A program made the translations under genes and the position numbers. 64,000 bases of DNA from Ancistrus triradiatus (taxonomy: Eukaryota; Chordata; Actinopteri; Siluriformes; Loricariidae), in contig JAJAGP010000017.1 in the NCBI GenBank assembly GCA_025084515.1, positions 1,143,713-1,207,712 on the forward strand, written 5' to 3'. Positions 24,067-36,000 of this stretch are shown one piece after another. Under the pieces are notes generated by a model. That model did no database searches, had not been told where the DNA came from, and saw only the letters and a list, made by a program, of their open reading frames with translations. The number at the start of each line of letters is the position of its first letter. Position 1 is the stretch's first letter.

Positions 24067-27000
24067 CAACTTATGACATCAGGTTTGACAGTATTGTGAA
24101 TTTTTTATTTAAGCATTAATGCTCTCTAAGCATGGCTTAAACTTACATTTACACCCTTATCCAGAGCGATGTGCAACTTTTTTACAATACAAGCAATTGT
24201 GGTTTAAGATTCTTGCTCAGGGACCCATCAGTTCCATCTGAAATGTTCTGCAAAAGTTGCAGGGAATATCCTAACAAGGCTGACAAAATTGTTTCTTTGT
24301 TATTTTTTTCTTCTTCTTTGAACTACAACTTTTAGGAACTAGTCGCTTGAGTGTTACAACAAATCTCTGTCATTTCACACATGTAACAGCAAGAAAAAAA
24401 AAAGTGCTTCTGAACATGAACAATGAAGCTGATTTCAAGTCAGTGACAACAGCTTATCACACGGTTAAAAGAGAAAGACCTTCAAATTAAAAATGGACTG
24501 GAACTTTGTAGCCAGTACTGTACTGATATGGCGTGCAGAAAGTAATACACTATAGATTGTGAGAATATACATTTATTTTAAGAATAAACAACCTTAACTA
24601 AATATACAGGTGTTTTATGATGGCCTGACTTACAGTATTTTGGCTTTTTTGGAAGAATCCGATAATAAACATAAATACACATTCGGCAGAAACTGTACTC
24701 TGAAGTGATGAGCGTTGGGAAATCTAGTGAGGAAAAGCTGCGTTTCATTTATGGTACCCTATGACATATTTATATGATATATATTTATATGTGAATTGCT
24801 TTTGCTCAGCATTGTAAAGTTTGGTTTTGAACATCAAACTTTCTGGTAACTTGCCTGACTGGCCATGTTGGAAAAAACGTTTACGTTGAAAAATGTAATA
24901 TTGCAAAATAAAGCAGTGCTCACCTCTGTCTGTCTAATGATGTCATCAAGTGTGACAAGACTCCTTCCCACAGATTGTTGCTGCTGTTGCTTAAGGCGTA
25001 CTTCTATGTGCCGGACCATGGAGAGCAGCGCCACAATTTGCTGATCATGTTCTAGGCACTCTTGGCGGACCAGTGACGCCTGAGAAGATTAAACATGAAC
25101 AAATTAGGACCTGGATTTCCAGCACAAACTGACTACTGTAATTATAGTATAATGGAGTTTATGAACTGTGTCATGGTGGCATGATGGCACTGTGGTTAGA
25201 CACCTGGCCTGGCCTCTGTCTGTGTGGAGTTTGCATGTGCCCCATGTGTCTGTGTGGGTTTTCTCCTATATTCCACATACATACAGTACTGTGCAAAAGT
25301 CTTAGGTTACCTACACCGTTGTTTTAGCAATGGCATAATGACCATATATAGTTATTTCTCAGTATTGTTATTAATACAACCAGAGGAGTCGGAGACAATG
25401 GATTCTTTTTTGTGTGGACGTTATTAACCTGGAACTTTCTACCACTCGTATGCATGGTGCTAAGAGAGACGCGTTAAAGACTTTGGAAAACGCTAAGATA
25501 TTTGCCGAATTGCTTTAAAGTTTTGTACTGAACTTTACTGACATGGCAGTTATTGATTCTGACCATCGTATCTTCGTGATAACCTGGTCATGGGGTGATG
25601 GGTGGGTTCCTCTTTATCTGTAGATTTTATAGATGTATTTTATGTTGTTTGTTTTCCATATATAAAAATAGATAGTTGATCACAATAAAGAAAAATACAA
25701 CCAGAAAGGGAATTTGTATGCAGTACTAAACTGAAAACAACCAGAAAAAACAGCATCTATAGGCTACAGTGGCAAGTATTTAGTGTGACCTCCCCTTACA
25801 CCCGAGTGATAGCAGCATCTGGCAGCTCTGACGAGATGCCAAATTGGCCTTTCTACAGTCTGAAGAAGCTTGACCAGGAATGGCCTTTTTGGAAGGGTAG
25901 CAGCCAAGGAACCAAGGCTACGATATACTAAAAGATTAATATGTAGTGGCAAATCCAAGTTTGAAAACTGTGTGTCCAGTCACAGACGATGGCATTATAA
26001 AATTGCAAAAACAAATCTAATGGTGGTCTAAAACTTTTGCACAGTACTGTAGCTTAGGGGAACTGGCATCCCTAAAGTCATCCTGTGTGTGCGCGTGTCC
26101 CCCCCGAGACTTGGATGATCATGTATGTACAGTGAGCAAATCAGTGAAGTGTGTCACTTACTTTGCTTATCTGTGAGGAAGTTCTCTGTTTTTTAAGTGG
26201 TTTTCCATCAGTAACCTCTTGATATTCTTCATCGTCCTCTTTCCAACACTCTGTGGTATCAGATGCAGGCTCCTCAGCTTTAGAGAGTCCCGTCTCAGTA
26301 CTGTCCTTAGGGGAGGTTTCGTCTTTTGCCTGATTGTCAGTGTAAGAGCCATCCATTGCCACACTGCGCTGTGGCTCCGTGCTAATTATGCCCGTCTCGG
26401 TTTCATTCTCTGGTATAGTGGCAGAACCCTTAACTAGGATGGAAGCAGGGACAGATTTGTCTTTTTCCTCACGGCTATCAGTGAGAATGGAATAGGACTG
26501 GTTACAGACCGCAGATGTTCTCAACTTTTCCGTCTCTGTTGATGTTCTCTTTCCAATCTGCTCAGCTAAGTCAACAGCGCTAATTGGGCTTTGCTTGTTT
26601 TTGTCTGCCGCAACATCAGGGCTGTGAATACTGCTTACATCGTGCTTTCCGGAAAAGTCAGTTGCACCCAAACTTCTGGTAGAGTCAGCGCCAATTAAAA
26701 CATACTCTGCCACCAGCTTCTGGTCCTGACCTACTTGCTTTGTCATGTCAGTCTTATCTTCCCTCATGAGCGCTGGCAAACTTTCCTGGCTTACTTTGAG
26801 TTTCTCCCGAGGTGTCACATGCTGTTCTTTACACACTCCTTGACGTAAAGCTTCTAACTCTTCGGCAGCCTGTTTCTCACTGACACCCCGTTCAAAGACC
26901 TTCCTAAGAATGCTTTCCTTGGCTTTCATCAGAAGTGCTTCCTTCTCCAGCTGTGCTTGGTTAGGTTTTTGAGATCGTTCCATTCCTTCTTGCTTTGTTA

Positions 27001-30000
27001 CACTTAACGTTTCAGTTTGGGATGGTACATTATCCTCCACGGGTGTGTGCACCGGCTTACCGCCACTCTTCTCTCTTCCATTTTCGTCACTTACAACCTG
27101 CTCCGGCAGCTGCTTGGCCTTCTTAGTCTTCCTTTTCTTCTTCCTCTTCTTTTCAGACTGTCCTGGATCATGTTCCTCGGAAATATCTAGCCCCTTATCA
27201 CACTCTGCGTGTTCCAGATCTTTTAAAACTTTGTCTTGCGTTTGACTTGATTCATCTACATTGCTGAGGTCAGCCTGTACACTTGCAGGCCCACGTGTTG
27301 ACGCTTTGATGCTTTTGATATTTTCAGTGGATTGAGTAACTTCCACAGACTTCACAACCTCTTTACTCTGGTTCAGGCACTCTAGGGATGCTTGGATTCC
27401 ATCAATTGTTCCAGGTGATCCTGACACATCTACTTTGCCAACTCTCTCCATTTTCACATCAACAGGTACTTGATCAATGACTAAGGAGTGTTCACTGACT
27501 GAGTAGTGTTCAGTGCCCTCTACAGGCGAAGGCACCCTTATATAGGCAGGTTTCAGAACCTCGAAATCCACCTCAACCCTTCTGTGTTTCACATCAACAG
27601 ATTTCTGATCTAGGCTGATATGCTTTCCAGACTTGTCTGTAATGTATTCTCCAGGTGAAGCCCCACTCTCATCTGTAGCTTTTCTAACCACCAAATCGTC
27701 TCTTTCAGCAGCGCTTAAGTTCACAAATGCACTGGACTTTTGATCACCGGCTAAAATCTTCGGTTTCATCATGTCCTCAGTGACCTTTGTAGTTGAAATC
27801 ACACTCGTATGCAGGGTTTTTTGAACCTCCAACTCCATTTTGACTTTTCCATCAATTTTCACATCTTTTTCAACACATCTTTGATCAATCTCAATATCTC
27901 TTCCAGAGCTGTCCTCAATGTCCTCTGCATATGAAGTTTCTCTCATGTCTGCAGTTGGTTCCAAACTGACCTCCAAATCTTCCCTGAAATCACTTTTTAG
28001 ATTTTTAACAATCGATTTTTGATTAGCTAATACATAGTCTAGTTTCTGAACCTCAAATCCTTCTTTCACATCTTTTTCATCATATCTTTGATCACTGCCA
28101 GCTTCTTTTTCAGACTTGCCTACAGATGAGCACTTTTCCCAATCTGTAGTCTCTGCAACCTTCAGATCACCTTTGTTCTCATTTTCTAAATTCACATCTT
28201 TAACAGATTTGTGCCCAGTTACTGCCAATTCCTCTCCAACATCATTTTTAATGCCCTGTATAGACGTCATTTGTGAAGGCTGTCGAACTCTCAAGTCAAA
28301 TTTGATCACTCTCTCATCTTTCACATCAATTCTAACATCATCTTCACTGGACTTTAGATCAACACCAACTTCTTTTCCAGGTTTATCCTTAATGACCTCA
28401 AGTAGTGAAGCCTCTGTAAGCTCAGTGTCTACTTTTTCCTCTTTATCTTCCTTCAGATCATGCTTCACAGATTTTTCAGTCTCGACAATGTCCTCCACAG
28501 TTGAAACCTCTTTCATACTTGGAGTTTTCAAAGCATCCAAATCCACTTTCTTTTCAGTTATGTTCTCAGTGCTTTTTGCATGTGGAACAGCAGTAGTATC
28601 TGTAGTCTGTGAGTCTACTTTCATCTTGCCCTTTAATTTAATACCATCTTCAGTACACCTTTCCTTCTCTGTCACGTTCCCAATAACCTTCAATCTAACA
28701 TCTTGATTCTTCACAGTGCTTGCAGACTTTTGATCAGTGTCCATGACTTCCTTTAGGTTATTGCTTTCGGTGCCCTCAACAGGTGTAACCACGCTTTCTT
28801 TACCCACCAGATCTCCTCTGACAGTTTTTTGCTCAAATTTTAAAACTTGTTTTATAGTCTGTTCAGTAACGATGTCTACATTAAGTGGCACTTTCACTAC
28901 TGGAGTTTTGCTAACCTCCACATCCATTCTGACCGGTTTCTCATGTTCAGCAGACTTTTCATCAATGGACAATTCTTTTCTAACACTGCTCTCAGTACCG
29001 TCTAAAAGTGATGCCACACTTAAATCCGCTGATCTTGTCTCCAGACTTTCGTTGCCTTCTGTATCTTTTCTGGTATGCTTTTTATTTTTCCCTTTCCCTC
29101 GCTTCTTCCCAACCTTCTGTCCCTTTGCAACCACAGATGTGGCTTCCTTTCTACTACCATTGCTTTCTTCATCTTCACAAATTATCACTCGATCTGACAT
29201 TGGCTGCTGTTCTGTTGCCTTGGCAGTCCCATTTGATTCCTTGAAAGATTGAGCATGTCCATCATGTGACAGTTGAGTGGTATCTGGGACAACCCTAGAG
29301 CTGTTCTGCTCATCATTTTCCAGCTCTGTGTTCATTGACTTGACTGGTAATTCAACTGTTGATTCAATTGGAATACTTGGCTCTGTAGTATTGACTGCCA
29401 TGTGCATGCTATGTTTTTCATCTTTAGATTGGATCTCAGAAATCTGTGGATTCTGAACAATTTTTGTATCCAACTGTTGCTGGGGTTCTAGATCTTCATT
29501 TTGTTTAGGACCAATTTCTTCAATGGCTTCCTGCAGTCTTCTTTCAGCCTTTAAAGCAAACCGACTTAGCACTTCAAATGATGCATCAGTACCTTTCCCC
29601 ACTCCACTTGAAACATCAATGTGCATTTGTTCCTCCATTTTAGATGGTGAGCATTGCTGAACCTGTAACTGTTTATCTAAACCAGCATTCAAATTATCTT
29701 TAAGATGATCAGAAGCCTTGTGTGTGTCAGCAAGAAATACTGTATTCATTTCTGTGCTCTCATGATCCGTGACTGCAGAGCTGACTGGATTTGGCAGGTC
29801 GTGGGGCACAGAACTAAAGGTTTTTGTTACAGAGCTGTCCATCTCAGTATTTGGGGCATCCATGGAACCAGATTTTTGCTGCCATCCACTGAGTTCTGCA
29901 GCCATTTCTTTAGACAGGAGGCCCTCTTGAACAGCCTCTTTAAGGCTTGACATTCTCTGACCTGTGACAGGGCTAAGTAGCCCTCCTTTCAAAATCTGAT

Positions 30001-33000
30001 TTTTCGCAATGACTATTGCAACATCTTTTTCAAGCAGGCCTTTATCCACAGCCTCGAGGAGACTTGATCTTTTTCCACTTGAAATATCGATGATTCCTCC
30101 AGAATCTGCTTGACTCTGTAATACTCTGAGTGCTGGAATGGGATCAACTTGGCCAGTCCTCACTGCCTGAAGCACGGTCACCATATCACCGTCTTGTTTG
30201 TCCGGAATCCCTCTAAAGGGTCTCACTTCAAGGAATCGCCGACCTGTCTCAATGTCAATTTTGCCCTGCCTTATGAGTTCAGAATGTGGTGTAACCTGAG
30301 CACTGTGAGGGTCCAAAATGGCAGATTTTACGCTGGGCAAGGTCATAGCTTTGTTTGCAGTATCTTCATCAATCAGACCAGAAGAAACAGCTTCAGTTAG
30401 TGTATGCCTGCGCTTCAATGCACGATCATAAATGAAGCCTGTAGATGCCTGTACAAAGACAGCCTTTGGGTCTAAACTAGATGGATCCTGTCTTTCACAG
30501 GACTTCTCAAACTCCTCCAGCTTTGGTACAAAGGATTTGTCAATGAGGCCTTGCTGTACTGCACCAGTTACACTGAGGCGAACACCAGTCCCATGGTGCA
30601 CAATTCCTCCTTCTGCCACCTGTTGCAACAGGATCTGCTGGGCTTCTTCCTGGCCAATAATTCCCTTTTCAATGGCTTTTTGAAGAGGTACAGACTGTTT
30701 TGTTTCGGAATCTGTTATGCCATCCATTTGGAGTTGAAGTTTGAACTTTTTTTGCAATGTGTGTGGATCAGAGGTCTTTTCGTTGCACGACTTCTCCAGA
30801 GAAAGCAGCTCCTCTTTCTGTTCTTCCCCTACAAGCCCAAGATCGGCTGCATGGCTTACTGAAAGTTTTTTGCCCTGTTCAAGGTCGAGAATTCCCCCCG
30901 ACACAACCTGGGCCTCAAGAAGACGAGCTACTGTTTCTGAATCCATGAGTCCTGCCTTAGCAGCACCTTGTAGCGAATACATTTCAACATGCTCCATATC
31001 AATCACACCAGAAATTGACTTTTCTGAACGCAAAACACTGGTCATTAACTTTTCATCCAGTAGGCCCTTCTGTGTTATATCATCAATGTCCAGTGGCTCA
31101 CATGTACGCACATCCAGGAAACCACCAAAAAGCCCTGCGTTCAACATGACTTTGATGGCATTATGTCTTGGGAGCAGGCCTTGGGATATTGCTTCATCCA
31201 GCAACAACTTTTTGGTCCCCACAGTTAAAAGGCCTCCTTCCTGTAACTCTTTGGCCATGCGATCAATTTCTCCATCTTCAGCATTTTCCACTGAAATAAT
31301 CTTTTCAGTTTTTAAGGAGTCCACATTCTCCATAATTCTGTTAGCTCCATTTTGATTTGACATCTCATTACGTAGATCTGAATTTTCCGTTTCTGTGACT
31401 TGAAGGTCTTCCCTGGTAGTCCTATCAACCTGAAAATAATAACTTGCTTCTGTAGTATCTTTACAGCTTGTTTTATCAGCAGAGTTCCTTATGTACAACA
31501 ATTCCTTCTCAGATGATACACTTTCTATTTTATCTCTCTTTGTCACACACTTTTCTGATTGCACCAGCTCAGCCTCAGGTCCAGTCAGATCCACTGCTTC
31601 TCCTCCCCTGCTTGTTTTCTTTTCTGTGTCTGGACTCAATGACACGGATATGGAACTTATTTTCAAAGGTTTCAAAGGAGTCTGGGTTTGAAGATTTGTT
31701 TCGGCTACTTTTGAACCTGAATCTGTGAGCTTTACCAACACTCCATCAGTGCGAGTCACTTCTTTGGAAGAAACACCTGCAGCTCCCTCTGGGACACTCT
31801 GTACTATAACGGTCTTAAGATCATTATCAGTAATATCAGCCCTATGCTCTTCTGAAAGGGGTTTTTCTTGTTTACGATCTCTTAACACATCAGAAGTTGA
31901 GCTTTGACACTGGGCCTTCGAAACTTCAACATTTTCCTGTTCAATTTCACGTCCTGACAACCAATACTCAGGGTCTTTGCTTGACCCTTTGTCCAAGTGC
32001 TCGCTCAGTTGTGAAATGGGTGTGCTTGGGTCTTTTATTGATCCAATTCCACTTACAAATTCCAGCAGTTTAGGTTCCAGCAGGACCAAACGTTCTCCTG
32101 AATGGGCATTTATGTAGCTGTGCTCCATTAAGATAGCGATGAGATGGGCCTGAACCTGCTCATGAGATCTGGAGACCTCAAAAACAGGTGCGCCATACTG
32201 GAGCCGTGGGAGTGAGGCAGTAGCTGAAGAGAACACTGGCGATGAAAAGGAAGTGCTCCAGCGATATGGGGACCCTGATTGAGTCATTGTATGAAGAACA
32301 TCTGGAATCTTTGTCTGTTCAAGTTTCCTTACTGTTTCTAGTCCCAAAACCTTCTCGGCTTTACTGAGAGGAATCAGTTGACCATTTTCTGGACAGTAAA
32401 CAGCACCAACAGACTGACGTTTCTGTAAGACCTTCTGAGCAAGCTCCCATGAAACGACACCCTGATGAAGAGCCTCAGTGATGGGAAGCAGCTCACCTGA
32501 CTCTGGCCATAGCACGCCCTTAAACGACCAGAGCGACTCCAGCACTCTAAGAGCCATGCGAGCAGAGAGCAAGTCCCTTTGGATGGCTTCATCTAACTCA
32601 AGGCGCTCGCCACTGACTGGGTCGATTATTCCTCCTGACTGTAACTGGTGTGTCAGTAAGGCACAGGCCATGTCTTGATCCATAAGGCCGTGTCGCACAG
32701 CTTCATCTACTGTCAGTCGGTGACCTGACCGGGGGTCAGTAATGCCACCTGCAAACAACTGAGCCTCCAGAAGTCGAATAGTGACTTGTTTGTCAATCAG
32801 TCCCTCGCGGACTGCCCGGAAAATGCCTACTTTCACACCAGATCGTAGGCAGACCGTTCCACTTGGCTGCTGACTGACTGGGAGCAGACACAAGCCAGTT
32901 TCCCGATTCAAAACACATCGCTGCTGAAACTCTGACAAACTCAGCTTTTCTGCTGTATTCGGATCGATGAGCTCCTGCCGATTAAGACGGGGAGATATCT

Positions 33001-36000
33001 TATTGTAAACAGCGACTGAGACGAGGCCCTTATCTCTAGCATTATCAAGACTTAGAATTTCATTACTGGAGGAATCACACAATTCCCCTGTTCTCAACTG
33101 CAGCTCCAGAATACGAAGCCCAGTTTGCTCCGTTATGTGTCCCGCCTCCATGGCTGCAGCAACTGGTGTTAGCGGACTCTTTTCAATTCGTAACTGCCGG
33201 ACAAGACTTAGGGCAGTCTCCATTTCTAATAGTCTATGGTAGGTGCGGCTGTCAATCAGATCAGAGGCAAGACTCTCTTTTAACGAAAACCTCTGAGGAG
33301 AGTCAGGATGTAATAGACCACCCATGACCAGCTGTGCTTCCAAGAGCACGTGGCATGATTCTTGGTCTATCAGACCTCGCCGTGCTGACTGGAAAACTGG
33401 GAAAGTTTCCACAGTACCAAGATCGATTACTCCAGCGATGGTTTCACGACCCTGGGAAAAGAAATACCTGGTAAGTAAAATACAGTTTTGTTTTTTTGCT
33501 CAACTACAAAAATTATAGCTGTGAGTTTTAATGCTTTGTTACTTTAACTAAAACCAGACAACACACCCACAACTAGGGGTGGGCAATATGTCGATACTTT
33601 ATCATACCGTGATCAATTTTGTTATGATGATAGACGATGTGCTTTCTGAGCATATCGAGGATATTGTCAGTGCTTAAAGAACCCTGACCAACTGCATGTT
33701 TCCTTGTAAAGACTGTAATTAGTCCTGTTTTATTGGATGGAAAGCAGCACATTTTGAATATAAATCACTTTACTAAGTATGGAATAATATTTGAACTAGT
33801 TTTTAAGAATCTGTTGGTACCAATGAATTTTGTCTGTATGCATTGTGACAAATATCGTGTATTGTGAAAATTTAGTATTTTGACCATATCGCCCAGCCCT
33901 ACCCACAACCAAGGCATGCAAAAATAAAACAAGCTGATTTTGGGTAGTAAAACATTTTTTTTTACAAAATAAAGGTTTTCATAGCATCCATAGAATGAAA
34001 TTATTATAGATCATAAAACTTATACTACAAGAAGGTTATGCAAGAAATGCGTGTACAGCTACAAAGCAAGAAGCATCCTAATGCACAAGTACTGCACAAG
34101 TAGTTTACGCTCTTTATAAAAGCTGTCTTTACAGAGAGCCAAAAGTAATACAGAAGACGAATGCCTTTGAGAAGAGGGCAGGTCAGAAATAAAGCAACGG
34201 TAAGAGAGAAAGCAGGCACTACTTACCGTATTGGCTGGGTCCATAAAGGCATACACACAGACAGGCCGACGGCTCGGCAGTTTGAGGTGCAACAAGGTGA
34301 GAAGCTGGATGTTAGCGTTCTGCATGCCACACTCCATCTGCCTGAGACGCTGCCAGGACTAGCTATCTTCTAACTCCTATGCTCTCAATCGAGTTACAAA
34401 ATGATGTGGCTCAGAAACAGACTGCTACCTACCCTTACCATATTCCTATTCACGTTCAGTATCTAACTTACCATTTGTAAAAAGTACTCTTAATGCAGCT
34501 ACTGCATGAACTTCCCTAGTGTACAAACCAAAACTATTAAGCCACGCACTAGCTAAAGCGTCTTCCAACCTTTTCTATTTAAGTGCTTTTTTGGAGATGT
34601 TTCCCGGCAGCCGTTAGTGATTTTAAAGCAAAATGCTGATTAGATTTCACACAATATTACTGTTTTGAACAAAGACAAAGACACAAACATAAATCGCACA
34701 CGCACAAGCACACACACACACACACACACATATATGCTCTGTGACCTGGATACATCATGCTCAAACAGGTATATATATGCATAGTTGCCCTCTAGATTCA
34801 TCTATAATAAATACCTTTAGCAAACCATTATAACAGTGCTGTACAGATATTCAAATGAATAGCTCTGTTCAAATGACACTCTGTTATCTCACGCTACAGC
34901 AGTGGTTCCCAAAGTGGAGGACGTGCCCCCTAAATGTAATAATTCCAAAAACTTGTAATTCCAATTGTCACTTTATTTCGTTACGTTCAATAAGATGATG
35001 TTTAAGAAAGACGTCTATGTGCGTGTCGGAGCAGGGTGGCTCGAATGTATTCTTATCTTCAAAACAGCAAAAAAAGGTTTGGGAACCACTGCTCTATGGT
35101 ATGTACACAAACAAACTTCACTTTTTTTTTTTTACACACATGACAGTGAATCCTACTATGAATTATGACTACATACTACTGATACCTCCAGTGAGGCTAT
35201 GGATGAATGTGCATGTTCACAATGTGCATGTTTTACTATTACCCAGTAATTAATATAGACATAAGCACCGTTTAACGTCCATCCGATCAACGTCGGTTCG
35301 CTTTAATGGCTGAGGTCTTAACAATTATAATAAATTGTAGTAGGAAAAGCAAATTTGTTTTTTAACCGGATGTATTGGCCTGACATATCATGTTGCAGTA
35401 TACAGTACAGTACCTCTGATTACCATATTTTACTTAATAATGATTACAGATTCCCATGTTATTAGCTTATGTCCTGGGCAGTGTATTACTGCTGTTTGGT
35501 TGCACTCTAGTGCAGTGAGTTTTCCTTCTTCTGCTCAGCTGGTCACACAAGTGAGTCAACGCTGCAGATCCACGGGCAGAGGTGGGAGTTAAAGAACAGA
35601 CGCCCGTCATTCACTCGAATGTGATTAGAGTTTTTTTTTGTGCAAGTAACTCATTTTTATGGATGACTGTTGGCTGTAGATGGCATTCATAAGTGTATGT
35701 GCCTGTCCTTTTGTAAACAGTATGTGTATAGCATGTGTATAATATTGAGCCTCCAGTCGTGTTTTCAGAGGTATCTTTGACGCATTTACGTATCGTTTAC
35801 ATGCAGTTTTCTATATTTACATTACAGTACCATAAAAAGACAATGACACTATGGTAATGTCCTGTCAACGTCCATTTCGGTCAGTGTCCTTTTTCACAGA
35901 AGGTAACGCAGACGTTAACCGGTGCATACCTATATATTCACATCTATAGCACAATGCCAGTCTTGGTGACGTCTGTAAACGCAATGCAATGAAGCCTAAG

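Noticed and set aside
28116..31355. Long plus-strand open frames (up to about 200 codons) opposite the giant macf1 exon
   Set aside because: They are antisense shadows of a codon-biased coding exon; their translations have no family resemblance and no splice or promoter context.
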